Origin: Aureispira sp. CCB-QB1
GTDB taxonomy: Bacteria > Bacteroidota > Bacteroidia > Chitinophagales > Saprospiraceae
NCBI RefSeq assembly: GCF_000724545.1
Contig: NZ_JHBV01000020.1
Span: forward strand, 1-64,000
Direction of reading: 5' to 3'
DNA: 64,000 nt
The notes under the pieces are model-generated. The model did no database searches and was not told the DNA's origin. It worked only from the letters and a program-made list of their open reading frames with translations. The position numbers and the translations under genes are program-made. Of this stretch, positions 17,002 through 27,011 are shown one piece after another (positions within the stretch are counted from its first letter, which is position 1; each line of letters begins with the position of its first letter).

Positions 17002-20000
17002 TTATATTTTTTTTACTAAATATTTTGCAAGTACTTTGTACAACTCTGCAGGTTTAAACGGTTTGACAACAATATCGTTCATACCTGCTTCATAAATGCG
17101 CTCTTTGTTGTCCATTAATGCCGATGCCGTAAGTGCAATAATAGGAATCTGATTGTAATGACCATCTTTTTTAGCTCTAATAATTTCGGTAGCGACATAG
17201 CCATCCATATTAGGCATATGAATATCCATTAAAACTAAATCAAATTGCTGTTTATCAACCTTTTTAACTGCTTCTAGACCATCTTCTGCATGAAAAAAAT
17301 CAACGCCCCATTTTTCTAAGAATTTTTGAACGACCAATACATTAACTGTATTATCTTCCACAACCAGAACTTTTGCTCCTTTTAATTCTTTTCCTAAGCG
17401 TTCTTTAGGCGCACCTAGAATACGCTCTTTGGCAAGCGAAGCCCCCTTTCCAAAACCAAGTTCAAATGAAAAAATAGAACCTTTTCCTACCGTACTTTCT
17501 AATTCTATATCTGAATTTTGCAGTTGTAATAATCGCTTTGTAATGGCTAAGCCCAAACCAGTCCCTCCATATTTTCGAGTAGTATCTGAGGCTGCCTGCG
17601 TAAACATATTAAAGATATATTTCTTCTCTTCTTCCGAAATTCCAATTCCTGTATCTGCAATTGCAAACCTTAACAAGATATTTTGATCGGTTTGCTCAAC
17701 AACACTCAATGTCAACTTAACTTGCCCTTTTTCTGTAAACTTAATGGCATTGCTTATCAAATTGTTCAAAATTTGTGTCAATCGATTGGGATCGCCTACC
17801 AGCATTTGAGATAAATTCACCTCTGCATCTAAGAAGAAGTTGATATTTTTCTTGCGAGCATTTGCAGACATTCCATAATGGATAGAATCCAACAACCCCA
17901 ACAAATCAAACTCAATCGCCTCAAACTCTACCTTCCCTGACTCTATTTTATTAAAATCTAATACATCGTTAAGAATGGCTAAAAGGTTGTTCGCAGAAAA
18001 TTTTAAAATATTTAAGTTTTCGACCTGTCTTTGAGCAGGATCATCTTCCAACAAATAATTTGTCAAATTGACAACTGCGTTCATTGGAGTTCTAATCTCA
18101 TGCGACATAATCGACAAAAACTCCGCCTTAGCATGTGATGATTTTTCAGCTTCCTCCTTCGCCTTGAGTAAATCTTGTTCACGTTCTAGCAACTTCTGAG
18201 TACGAGTGGCAATTTCACGTTCGAGATATTTCTTATTCTTTTGGCTGTTTCGGACAGAGATTCGTGCTCCCCCCAATACAATAAAAATAAACAGAATGGC
18301 TATTCCTACAAAAAAAGGAATGGTCTTATAAAAAGGCGCTTTGACTCTAATTGGAATGTAAATTTCATTGTTTGACCATTCGCCATTGGTGCCCTGTCCT
18401 TTTATAATTAAGGCATAATTTCCATAAGGCAATCTATTGATTCGCACTTCATTTTCTGAAGTATACTGCCAGCCTTGTCCAGAGTCTTCAATTTTGTACA
18501 TATACCGATTTTGGCTCGGCTTTTCATAATCTAAAAGGGCAAAACTCAGTTTAAAAAAATGATCATTGGGTGAGAGAACAATTTCCTTTGTCCTCAATAA
18601 CTCAGCCGTTCGATTCTCCATTTCTTTCGCTTGCCCACTCAAACACTCATAACTTAAGATATACATTGGCGTATAGCTTTCCCCCTCTTCTTGAAAATGA
18701 TTGGGATAAAACGCAACAATACCGTTCACTCCTCCAAAATAAAATCGTCCTGAAGAGGACTGGTGCCATGCCATTTTGTTAAACTCCTCTGTGGTAATTC
18801 CGTCCCTAGGTAGATAAACAGCACTCCAATATGTTTTTTTATTAAAGCGCATCAACCCATAATTACTACTCATCCACAAAAAACCATTATCATCCTCTAG
18901 AATGGCATAAATTACATTATCTGAAAGCCCTGTCGCAACGGTAAAATGATCTAAATAACCATCTTCGGGATGAAACTTAATCAAACCTCCTTCATGTGTT
19001 CCTAACCACAAAATATTCTCAGTTCTATCCTTGTGAATCGTTAGTATGTAATCGTGTGGAATATAGTATGCTTTACTTTCTTCTGGTCCATAATGATAGG
19101 TAAATCGACCTAATTTGTAATCAAATTTATACAACCCTGATGTTGTTCCTGCCCACAAGGTATTGTTTGCTGTATCCTCCATCAACGCATAGACCATACT
19201 GGTATTGAGTTGTTCGCAAAACCCATAAGCATTATACTTAATAAATGCTTGATAAGTAGTATCAAGGTAATAAAGTCCTCCGTTAGTTCCCATCCACATT
19301 CTACCATAACTATCTTGGTAGAGCTTTAGGTTCATTTCTTCATAAAAGTCTTCTTTAACAGGAATGGCGTGTTTGGTAGGATAAGTTTTGATAACACCTG
19401 TTTTAGGGTCCAAACATTGTACATCGTTGGTTTGACCGCAAAACCACAAATTTCCTTCTTGGTCCTTTATAGCATCTAGTTCCGGCCATCGATTCTCACC
19501 TACTTTTATTGGTTTAATAGAATCTTCTAAATGAATGACATCTCCTGTCTGCAAATTAATTTTTTGACGCCCAGAATAGGTATTCACATACAAAAAACCT
19601 CCCTCCTCTATGATACCACGAATGCTATACCCTTTGCTTGTAGGAACAAATTCATCTTGGTTGAGATACGTGTGAAACTTATTGGGCTCTACAGTAAATA
19701 GGTACACGCCATCCGTTGTCGCAATCCAAGAGTTATTATCATTATCAAAAAAAATGCTAAAAATACTGTGGTTTCGCTCCCTCAACAAGAGGTTGGTAAA
19801 ATCGTAAACTAACTCTCCTTTTGCCGTGTATATTTTTGAAATTGTTTCATCATAAAACCAAATCAAACCATTTGGTGCTTGTCGTATATAGACACTACTA
19901 TAAATTCCCTCCTTTTTAAACGTCAGTGAAGCAGGATTGTAATCGACAGGCTTAGATACCTTTTTGGAAAAATAAAATAAACTATCCTGTTGAAGGTATT

Positions 20001-20697
20001 TGGCATATCCCAAAATCTGATCTCCATCACAACGAACATCTAAAATATCCTTGAATGGCAACAAATCTTCTTCTTGAAGATTCCCGTCTTTATCATACTC
20101 TAAAATATATCCCATCCCAATTACCCAAATAGCATGTTTGCAAAACAAAATATTGCTCAATGTATGATTGGCATGAGGCAAATCAAATAGTTTTTTGCAT
20201 GCACCATTTCCTTTGTACTCAAAAACTTGTCTTGATTTGGTGACGATAAATAGAACATTGGGAGCGGCTTGATAAATATCAAAGATATCGTATTCTTTTA
20301 TAGGAAAAGAAGCACCAAATTTATCGGTTAGGCTTTCTACTTTTAGGGTATTAATATTGATAATACTAACTTGCTCAAATGGTCGGGACTCTGTATCTAA
20401 AAAGGTAACCCAAAGACAACTGTCTTTATCTTCGTAAATTTGATCAATAACATTGTTGGCTAGACCTTCTTTTTCTTTGGTTAACAATCGAAAAGAATAT
20501 CCATCATATCGATTCAACCCATAATTGGTCGCTAACCAAATAAATCCTTTAGAATCTTGAAATGTATTGCGGACAAAACGATTAGAAAGACCATCTTCTA
20601 TAGATAGTCTCCGTATTTTGGCAGAGAATGATTGTCCTACTAAAGCACTATTGCATAACAACAGCACAATGGCGAATATAATACTGTACTTCGTCAT
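17002..20697 (-). CDS. Hybrid two-component sensor kinase (Reg_prop/Y_Y_Y, HisKA, HATPase, REC)
   Basis: 1231-aa one-protein phosphorelay. In order: signal peptide (about 1-21); two seven-bladed propellers of Reg_prop repeats in the periplasm (about 25-690); a Y_Y_Y domain (about 715-780); one membrane helix (about 795-815); a coiled coil; HisKA with phospho-acceptor H866 (MSHEIRTPMNAV); HATPase with N box NLISNAIKF and G boxes DTGIGIS and GGTGLGLAI; and a receiver with D1158 and K1212. Proteins with this input often sense polysaccharide fragments. Unlike the classic HTCS kind there is no C-terminal AraC-type DNA-binding domain, so a separate output is needed. No polysaccharide-degrading genes adjoin it. 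Confidence 0.95.
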   Translation of the reverse strand: MTKYSIIFAIVLLLCNSALVGQSFSAKIRRLSIEDGLSNRFVRNTFQDSKGFIWLATNYGLNRYDGYSFRLLTKEKEGLANNVIDQIYEDKDSCLWVTFLDTESRPFEQVSIININTLKVESLTDKFGASFPIKEYDIFDIYQAAPNVLFIVTKSRQVFEYKGNGACKKLFDLPHANHTLSNILFCKHAIWVIGMGYILEYDKDGNLQEEDLLPFKDILDVRCDGDQILGYAKYLQQDSLFYFSKKVSKPVDYNPASLTFKKEGIYSSVYIRQAPNGLIWFYDETISKIYTAKGELVYDFTNLLLRERNHSIFSIFFDNDNNSWIATTDGVYLFTVEPNKFHTYLNQDEFVPTSKGYSIRGIIEEGGFLYVNTYSGRQKINLQTGDVIHLEDSIKPIKVGENRWPELDAIKDQEGNLWFCGQTNDVQCLDPKTGVIKTYPTKHAIPVKEDFYEEMNLKLYQDSYGRMWMGTNGGLYYLDTTYQAFIKYNAYGFCEQLNTSMVYALMEDTANNTLWAGTTSGLYKFDYKLGRFTYHYGPEESKAYYIPHDYILTIHKDRTENILWLGTHEGGLIKFHPEDGYLDHFTVATGLSDNVIYAILEDDNGFLWMSSNYGLMRFNKKTYWSAVYLPRDGITTEEFNKMAWHQSSSGRFYFGGVNGIVAFYPNHFQEEGESYTPMYILSYECLSGQAKEMENRTAELLRTKEIVLSPNDHFFKLSFALLDYEKPSQNRYMYKIEDSGQGWQYTSENEVRINRLPYGNYALIIKGQGTNGEWSNNEIYIPIRVKAPFYKTIPFFVGIAILFIFIVLGGARISVRNSQKNKKYLEREIATRTQKLLEREQDLLKAKEEAEKSSHAKAEFLSIMSHEIRTPMNAVVNLTNYLLEDDPAQRQVENLNILKFSANNLLAILNDVLDFNKIESGKVEFEAIEFDLLGLLDSIHYGMSANARKKNINFFLDAEVNLSQMLVGDPNRLTQILNNLISNAIKFTEKGQVKLTLSVVEQTDQNILLRFAIADTGIGISEEEKKYIFNMFTQAASDTTRKYGGTGLGLAITKRLLQLQNSDIELESTVGKGSIFSFELGFGKGASLAKERILGAPKERLGKELKGAKVLVVEDNTVNVLVVQKFLEKWGVDFFHAEDGLEAVKKVDKQQFDLVLMDIHMPNMDGYVATEIIRAKKDGHYNQIPIIALTASALMDNKERIYEAGMNDIVVKPFKPAELYKVLAKYLVKKI

Positions 20698-20937
20698 TTA
20701 TTTGGTTCGTCTATGGGGATATTAATCGGTAATTTGGGAATACAATTATTTTAGTAGACTCTAATAGATTATTATTACTTTGGTCTTTTTCTTAATTTCT
20801 TGTTCTAAAATACTGAAAGCTACCCAAAATAACGGATTTGAATGCAATAAAAAAAAAAAAGTAGGTTCTTTATGATATAATGGAACCATATACCACTAAA
20901 AATGGGTTCTTTGATTATCATTTTTAAACTTATTGTT

Positions 20938-21456
20938 ATGAAAATCAAACTTCAATCGTGCAGTTTAACCAAATGGCAGAAGACGTATTGTGAAACACTA
21001 GTTCAACATGCCAACAATCCTCTTATAGCTCAATATTTGAGAGATAGTTTTCCTAATCCATATACGTTAAAAGATGCCGTATCTTGGGTTGAGTTCAATC
21101 AACAAATAAAAGGACCAGCTCAAAATTTGGCCATTTTAGTAGAAGACAACTGCATTGGTGCAATAGGCTTGCGTCCTGAAACAGATATCCATCGTTGTAA
21201 TATAGAACTTGGATATTGGATTGGAGAAGCATACTGGGGACAAGGTATTGTTACAGAAGCTGTCCGTTATATGATTTCTTATGCCTTTGAGCATTTTGAA
21301 GTACAAAGAATCTATGCGGGTGTTTTTGAAGGGAATATTGGTTCTCAAAGAGTTCTTGAAAAAGTGGGCTTTCGCCTCGAATCTATTGTCCCTAAAGGAG
21401 TGATCAAAAATGGTGTTTTATTAGATGAGCACATCTATTCTTTCTTAAAACAATAG
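20938..21456 (+). CDS. GNAT family N-acetyltransferase (RimJ/RimL type)
   Basis: About 172 aa from ATG 20938, a better start than an in-frame ATG at 20902, which adds a hydrophobic 12-residue tail not seen in the family. Typical RimJ/RimL features: NIELGYWIGEAYWGQGIVTEAVRYMI contains the acetyl-CoA pyrophosphate loop (G-Q-G-I-V-T-E-A), followed by GVFEGNIGSQRVLEKVGF. It probably acetylates an amine on a protein N-terminus or small molecule; the target is unknown. Its stop codon lies within an inverted repeat shared with the CHAT gene on the other strand. Confidence 0.9.
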   Translation: MKIKLQSCSLTKWQKTYCETLVQHANNPLIAQYLRDSFPNPYTLKDAVSWVEFNQQIKGPAQNLAILVEDNCIGAIGLRPETDIHRCNIELGYWIGEAYWGQGIVTEAVRYMISYAFEHFEVQRIYAGVFEGNIGSQRVLEKVGFRLESIVPKGVIKNGVLLDEHIYSFLKQ

Positions 21457-21484
21457 TTAGCTGCATGGTGTCAACGAACTATTG
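21451..21484. repeat. Modular intergenic repeat, copy J; inverted repeat between convergent genes
   Basis: CAATAGTT (21451-21458) and AACTATTG (21477-21484) are perfect inverted repeats enclosing AGCTGCATGG and TCAACG, words of the dispersed family. The left arm contains the GNAT stop codon. Position between convergent genes fits a terminator. Confidence 0.55.
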
Positions 21485-21534
21485 TGTTTTGCCAACCTAT
21501 TTAAAAAAATTTCCTTTACCGAGTCTCCTATAGG

Positions 21535-24500
21535 TTATCTCTTCCTGTATGTTATCAGTAAAAAAATCACCAATACAACAGGTAGAATCATTAATATAAT
21601 TTGCCACCAAGCCCAATGTTTTTTAAGTTCAATGGGATTGTAATCTCCTAATTGAATAAAACTTGCCCAAAAGAAAGGATGAGCCGTTAGGTTTTTCGCT
21701 TTATTCAGGTAAGTAATTTTGGCATTTTGCATGGCCTCATCTTTTCCGTATCCCATTGCTAATTCGTTATAAAAAGCACTGACCAAAATAGATGTTGCTT
21801 TATCATTGATAGGCCACAACGTCATCACTAAAGAAGGCACTCCAGAGTACATAAACCCCCGCCCTAAACTCACAACACCTTCTCCACGTTCGTACTTGCC
21901 AAAGCCTGTTTCACAAGCAGAAAGCACTACCAAATCTGTATTTATTTCCAATAAATTCAATTCATAAGCATGCAATAAATCATCCTCCTTTTTATTCCCC
22001 GAATGGGTAAACACCAAACTAGAGTACTCTGGCTGCTTTGAATCTACGATTCCATGCATTGCCAAATGAATGACACTATAAGGAGCTTTCTTGCTATATT
22101 CCTTAAACATAGCTTCATTGGAACTTGTTCCATACAAAAACTTGCCTGCAAAGGTCTTAGACAGGTACTCGACCTCTCTTTTTGCTCCTGGCAAATCCTC
22201 GACACTTGTTCGAATGCGATAGTCTCTTGCACTAAATCCTTTTGCATTAATAAATTTATCTTTATCATAAGAAGAAGCCATTGCCAACATCTTACCATTT
22301 GTTTTTACAGGAGCCCTGCTAAACAATTTTAAGGTCGAAGAATAATGATAATTGATGGTTTGTTTCTTAATCAAATAAGGCAATGTTTTAAAATTTACAG
22401 TCTGATAATCTGGCTTTTCTGTCAACAAAACATCAAAAGGAACATAGTTTAACATACCATCAGGTATTATCACCAAGCGTTCTATTCCTTCTTTTTTTAG
22501 AGCAGGTTCCAAAAATTTTTGATAAATCAACCGACCATTTTTGGTTAACAACAAATAAGAAGATTCTATATCTTTGGTCAACATTTTAACATCCGTCAGA
22601 GCTGTGCGTAGACCTCGTATTGCGGACATAAATTGATTGTCCATTGGAACTTTCGTTACCCAAACAGTATCCGAATAAACACTAAAAATATAGATATGAT
22701 TGGCACCGACAAAAAACTCAATCAAAGCAGTTTGGCTATCTAAATCTTTTTGTACTTGCTCTAAGTTAGCTATTTGTGTATTGTACTTTAGTTCGTGATA
22801 TTTAGGATAATTATTTTCTAAAGTATCTTGAAGTTTCTCCGAAGCTCTTTTAAGCTTTAATAATTCTTTTTGATGCCAACTAATCATTGACTCGTCTCTA
22901 GCCGATTTAGCTTCAAACAACAACTTTTCATAACGTACCCGTTCTCTAGCGAGTCGTCGTTCCTCGTTGAGCAACTTTTTGGGAACATTCCCAAAGTTTC
23001 TAGCTTCCTCTGCTTTTAAGGCATCAAGCAATAGCATTGCTTTACTTTTTTCAACCAATTGAAACGCTTCCTCCAAATACCTTCTATCTTGGGTTCTTTG
23101 ATACAAGTCAAGCGACACGCCTATTGACAATTCGTAAGTAGGAATCATGGTTTGTACCATAAATAATTTAGAACCTTCTTCCTTAAAGTTGTTGCGCATT
23201 TTTTCTAATAACAACACCGCTGCCTCTGTTTTATTATTGGCTAATTCCAAGGCATCTTTTTCTTGCAGCAATCGAGCTTCTGCATCTAGTATTTTCAATA
23301 AGACAGCTTTATCTGGAATAGCATCTGCACTATCTTTATTCATCAAAAAAGAGATCAACTCTTGCTTAGCAGGTACTTTTATTGCCTGTTTGGCTAGATT
23401 ATAATACATCTGTGCTTGGGCGCTATGATTCTTTTTTTGCTCTGTTTGTCCTAAATTAAAGTACACTTTCGCAATTAACGGATGCTCTGTTCCATAGGTC
23501 TTATGCCGAATTTTTAGGGCTTTTTGGTAATACTCCAAAGATGTATTGTAATTCCCTATTGCTCTATAATATAACCCACAAACACTAAACGTTTCGTCTT
23601 TTTTATCTGCTTGCCTTTTGTGAATATCAAGATTTTTTTGAATGGCCTCATACGCTTCTTTGTAACTTCCTAACTCCGTTGCGGCATAAGCAATGCCATT
23701 GTACATATTGATATAGGATTGATCCAACTGGTAAGGTGGAACTCCTTTGGATTTTGCAAGAGACTGAATGCCTGAATTATAAAGAGACAAAGCTTCCTCT
23801 AACTTTCCTTGGCGGGCAAAAAATTCTCCTAAATTTAAATTTGTGGTCGCTGCATCAAAATAGTTTCCTAATTTTTTAAATAAATACAACGAATTATTAC
23901 AATAATCCTCAGCTTTATAAATATCTCCCAATTCAATGTAAAACAATCCAATATTGTTATAAAATCGCGCTAAAAACAAGGTATCATCCTGAGTTTTCAT
24001 ATCCTTCTGTACGACCTCGACAGCATTCATGGTTTTATCCAAGGCTTCTTCATAATCCCCTGTTTTGTAATACAAAGCGCCATACAAACCCATTATTTCT
24101 TGCAATAACCTATTTTCAACCTTGATATAAGTTTTGTAGGCACTAAAAGAATTGTCTAAAAAGCGCTCCATACTTTCGTAATCTTGTTGTCGAAAAGCAA
24201 TTTTTGCTAATTGTGTATTGTCCCGAATGTAGTATTTCCAAGCTCCTTTTTGCTCGTGAACCTGTTTTGCTTTTTGAGCAAAAAAAGCAGCAGAATCAAT
24301 ATCATTACTCACCACACACATTTCTGATTTCAACAAATACAAGCGCCCCTTGTAAACAAATTCTTCTTTTGTTGCTGGAAACTCTACGGTTTTTATGGTT
24401 TTATAAAAAAAAGCATTAAATCCTAGATAATCACGTACCCTAATATAAGTTCTTAATATATTGCGATTCATCAAGAAAGCCTTTCCCTGACAACCAACTT

Positions 24501-24696
24501 GCTCGTATAACTTTCCCGATTTTTGAAAGAAAGCAATGGCTTCCTTGTACTTTCCCTTTTGCGATGCTTGCGTAGCTTTGATAAAATAAGTTCTTGCTCC
24601 CAACGAATCGGTATTCTTACAAAAATCCTGCTGCCCCTGCATTTTGAAGCATCCCAAACAACAAAGAAAAAGTAGTGTAAATATTTTGTGAATCAT
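21535..24696 (-). CDS. Exported TPR–CHAT caspase-like protein, membrane anchored
   Basis: 1053 aa. Signal peptide (1-21, ending FKMQGQQ), at least eight tetratricopeptide repeats (about 30-450), a coiled-coil linker (about 470-640), then a CHAT domain (about 690-1015). The predicted catalytic pair is H881 (HLAMHG) and C928 (LSACETG). A single C-terminal membrane segment follows (about 1030-1048), ending in basic TYRKR. This predicts a periplasmic protease held in the inner membrane. CHAT proteins are separase/caspase relatives; TPR–CHAT proteins act as proteases in some bacterial immune systems, usually inside the cell. A paralogue with the same plan is at 47409-50225. The substrate is unknown. 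Confidence 0.92.
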   Translation of the reverse strand: MIHKIFTLLFLCCLGCFKMQGQQDFCKNTDSLGARTYFIKATQASQKGKYKEAIAFFQKSGKLYEQVGCQGKAFLMNRNILRTYIRVRDYLGFNAFFYKTIKTVEFPATKEEFVYKGRLYLLKSEMCVVSNDIDSAAFFAQKAKQVHEQKGAWKYYIRDNTQLAKIAFRQQDYESMERFLDNSFSAYKTYIKVENRLLQEIMGLYGALYYKTGDYEEALDKTMNAVEVVQKDMKTQDDTLFLARFYNNIGLFYIELGDIYKAEDYCNNSLYLFKKLGNYFDAATTNLNLGEFFARQGKLEEALSLYNSGIQSLAKSKGVPPYQLDQSYINMYNGIAYAATELGSYKEAYEAIQKNLDIHKRQADKKDETFSVCGLYYRAIGNYNTSLEYYQKALKIRHKTYGTEHPLIAKVYFNLGQTEQKKNHSAQAQMYYNLAKQAIKVPAKQELISFLMNKDSADAIPDKAVLLKILDAEARLLQEKDALELANNKTEAAVLLLEKMRNNFKEEGSKLFMVQTMIPTYELSIGVSLDLYQRTQDRRYLEEAFQLVEKSKAMLLLDALKAEEARNFGNVPKKLLNEERRLARERVRYEKLLFEAKSARDESMISWHQKELLKLKRASEKLQDTLENNYPKYHELKYNTQIANLEQVQKDLDSQTALIEFFVGANHIYIFSVYSDTVWVTKVPMDNQFMSAIRGLRTALTDVKMLTKDIESSYLLLTKNGRLIYQKFLEPALKKEGIERLVIIPDGMLNYVPFDVLLTEKPDYQTVNFKTLPYLIKKQTINYHYSSTLKLFSRAPVKTNGKMLAMASSYDKDKFINAKGFSARDYRIRTSVEDLPGAKREVEYLSKTFAGKFLYGTSSNEAMFKEYSKKAPYSVIHLAMHGIVDSKQPEYSSLVFTHSGNKKEDDLLHAYELNLLEINTDLVVLSACETGFGKYERGEGVVSLGRGFMYSGVPSLVMTLWPINDKATSILVSAFYNELAMGYGKDEAMQNAKITYLNKAKNLTAHPFFWASFIQLGDYNPIELKKHWAWWQIILMILPVVLVIFLLITYRKR

Positions 24697-24982
24697 ATAT
24701 CTTTTTATCTAGTAGAAACTGCTCGTTTATGGCAGCAAGATACATAATTTTAAACGAGTTATAGGTACATTGTTTTCTCGAAATCTTGAAATAAGATGTG
24801 TATTGCAAAATTTTTTCTTCAAAAACAAGCCATTTAAAGTCCCTTCTAGCACACGCTTTATCTAGGATTTAATCTGAAATTAATGCACTTTTTAGTACTT
24901 TGCAACAAAAGAAATTAAGTATTCAGTATTAGATATTATCACAATGCGAAATTGCACCATTATTATCAAATAAAAATTATTT

Positions 24983-26077
24983 ATGAAACATTTTATTCTT
25001 CCATTGGCTTTGGTCATAACTGGAAATACAGCATTTGCACAGTACAAAATTACTCCTAAATACGATGTGGTATGTACAGAAGTAAAAAACCAAGAACGAA
25101 CAGGAACTTGTTGGAGCTTTGCTACTTCTTCATTCTTAGAATCAGAAGTTAAACGAACTAAAAAAATGGACATTGACTTATCTGAAATGTTCAGTGTTCG
25201 TGCTACCTATATGGACAAAGCACAGAACTATATACTCCGCCAAGGAAAAGCAAATTATAGTGAAGGTTCTTTGTCTCATGATGTTATCAATGCGGTAGAA
25301 CGTGTTGGCTTAGTTCCTGAAGCTGCCTTCTCTGGCAAATCTGAAGGAGTTGAAGTGCACAACCATGGAGAAATGATTAGCGCAACTAAAGGAATGCTAG
25401 ACGGTTTACAACAACGCAAAACATTGAGCCCTAGATGGAAAGCTGCTATGAATGCCATTTTGGATATTTATATGGGAGATGCCCCAGAACAATTTAAGTA
25501 CGATGGCAAGGAGTATACCCCAAAAAGCTTTGCTCAATTCTTAGGCATCAAGGGAAGTGACTACATTAGCTTAACTTCTTATACTCACCATCCTTTTTAC
25601 CAATCCTTTGTTTTAGAAATTCCTGATAATTATTCGAATGGCTCTTATCAAAATGTTCCTATGGAAGAGTTGGAACAAATTGTAGATAATGCGATTCAAA
25701 ATGGGTTTTCGGTAGCATGGGATGGAGATGTTAGCGAAGCTACGTTTAGCCACAAAGAAGGCTTAGCTATTTTGCCTCAAGATCCCAATAGAGAAAACTT
25801 ATGGGATAAACCAGATGCTGAAATAAAAGTAACACAAGAATTGCGTCAAAGTACGTTTGAAAGCAAGTCGACAACAGACGATCACTTAATGCATTTGGTA
25901 GGCATTGCTTATGATACAAAAGGTACCAAGTATTACAAAATTAAGAACTCTTGGGGGACATCGAATACGTTTAAAGGCTATTTGTATATGTCTCAAGCCT
26001 ATTTCCAACTGAAAACAGTAGGTATTTTAGTACACAAGGAAGCCATTCCTAAAACGATTAGCAAAAAATTTCAATAA
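24983..26077 (+). CDS. Exported C1-family peptidase (bleomycin hydrolase/PepC-like)
   Basis: 364 aa beginning with a signal peptide (1-19, ending TAFAQ), so periplasmic or secreted, unlike cytoplasmic PepC. Papain-like triad: C43 in ERTGTCWSF, H301 in the HxM motif DDHLMH, N322 in KIKNSWG. It is shorter than PepC (about 450 aa). The spacing YKIKNSWGTSN and the HxM pattern place it in the aminopeptidase C/bleomycin hydrolase branch. Divergent from the TPR–CHAT gene, 286 bp apart, so shared control is possible. The role is probably peptide turnover outside the cytoplasm. Confidence 0.93.
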   Translation: MKHFILPLALVITGNTAFAQYKITPKYDVVCTEVKNQERTGTCWSFATSSFLESEVKRTKKMDIDLSEMFSVRATYMDKAQNYILRQGKANYSEGSLSHDVINAVERVGLVPEAAFSGKSEGVEVHNHGEMISATKGMLDGLQQRKTLSPRWKAAMNAILDIYMGDAPEQFKYDGKEYTPKSFAQFLGIKGSDYISLTSYTHHPFYQSFVLEIPDNYSNGSYQNVPMEELEQIVDNAIQNGFSVAWDGDVSEATFSHKEGLAILPQDPNRENLWDKPDAEIKVTQELRQSTFESKSTTDDHLMHLVGIAYDTKGTKYYKIKNSWGTSNTFKGYLYMSQAYFQLKTVGILVHKEAIPKTISKKFQ

Positions 26078-26131
26078 GTTTAACAACTTTTCTTCTGTTG
26101 CCTTGTTAGGTGTCTGATTATTTTTAATAAT

Positions 26132-26154
26132 GCTGCGCTGCTACTGCGTAGTTG
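26132..26154 (+). repeat. Modular intergenic repeat, copy D (fragment)
   Basis: A 23-bp fragment, GCTGCGCTGCTACTGCGTAG plus TTG, the same core as in copies A, G and K. It ends about 30 bp upstream of the thioredoxin-fold gene start. Confidence 0.6.
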
Positions 26155-26184
26155 TGGATTTTTTAAGCGTTTAATACAAAAACA

Positions 26185-26748
26185 ATGACGGTACAAGAAT
26201 ATAGAGATCTATTTGCCCAAATTTTGATGGGAGAAATAACAGCAGCTCCTTATGATAAAGAAAGTTATATCAATTATGTAAAATTGAATAACTCTAGAAT
26301 GAAACGTTGGACCAAGCAAGGCACCATTGAACCCAAACTTGCTGAGGCGATTATGGAGATTAACCAACCTCAAAAGTGGGTTTTAATCACAGAACCTTGG
26401 TGTGGTGATGCTGCTAATTCAATTCCTTACATAGAAAAAATGGCTGCCCTTAATCCTAATATCAATATTGAAGTGCAGTTGCGAGATTCTGATAGTGAAA
26501 TAGATAACTACTTGACCAATGGAGGGAAATCGATTCCTAAATTGATCGCTAGAGATGCTGAGGGGAATGATCTATTTACTTGGGGACCTCGTCCTGCCGA
26601 AGCACAAGCTTTGGTACAGAAACAAAAAACATCTGATGCTTCTACGGATGAAAAATACGGAGAAATCTTGCATTGGTACAAAGAAGATAAAGGGCAGTCT
26701 ATCCAAACAGAGCTTTTAGGTTTACTGTCCCAATCAACCGTACATTAA
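26185..26748 (+). CDS. Thioredoxin-fold protein with a single active-site Cys
   Basis: 187 aa resembling the Thioredoxin_9-type family. After an N-terminal helical part, WVLITEPWCGDAANSIPYIE (about 72-91) sits where thioredoxins have WCxxC. Here the motif is C-G-D-A, leaving only the first cysteine, so disulfide exchange is unlikely; monothiol chemistry is possible. The cis-Pro region SIPKLIA follows. Cytoplasmic, no signal peptide. The C-terminal part (about 150-187) is helical and outside the fold. Probably its own transcription unit. Confidence 0.85.
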   Translation: MTVQEYRDLFAQILMGEITAAPYDKESYINYVKLNNSRMKRWTKQGTIEPKLAEAIMEINQPQKWVLITEPWCGDAANSIPYIEKMAALNPNINIEVQLRDSDSEIDNYLTNGGKSIPKLIARDAEGNDLFTWGPRPAEAQALVQKQKTSDASTDEKYGEILHWYKEDKGQSIQTELLGLLSQSTVH

Positions 26749-26778
26749 GATGTATTTATCGAAGCCATCATTATAATA

Positions 26779-26954
26779 AAAATGTGCTGCTGTATCTATT
26801 TACAATAGTTCGTTGCTTTTTTATCTTTTTGGTAACTAAGCTTGCGATCTCACGAGCGAACCGAGCATAGCGAGCTCACGACCGTAGGGAGTAACAAACC
26901 GAGCTAAAAAAGTAAAAAATCAACGAACTACTATATTTAACAGCAGCACATTTT
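26779..26954. repeat. Modular intergenic repeat, copy E (nested inverted repeats)
   Basis: Outer arms AAAATGTGCTGCTGT (26779-26793) and the complementary ACAGCAGCACATTTT (26940-26954). Inner arms TAGTTCGTTG (26806-26815) and CAACGAACTA (26921-26930), perfect. Between them are AACTAAGCTTGCGATCTCAC, GCGAGCTCACGACCGTAGGG and GAGCTAAAAAAGT modules shared with copies A and C. Lies between two convergent genes and may end both transcripts. Confidence 0.85.
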
Positions 26955-27011
26955 ATTTGTAATAAGCAGCAAACCGAAAGAATGTTTCTACTCACTAAAT
27001 AGGCAATTTTG

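Noticed and set aside
17002-20697. Classic HTCS regulator with AraC output
   Set aside because: The chain ends after the receiver domain; no helix-turn-helix region follows.
21535-24696. Type III-E CRISPR TPR–CHAT (craspase) component
   Set aside because: No CRISPR array or gRAMP gene in the window, and this protein has a signal peptide and membrane anchor.
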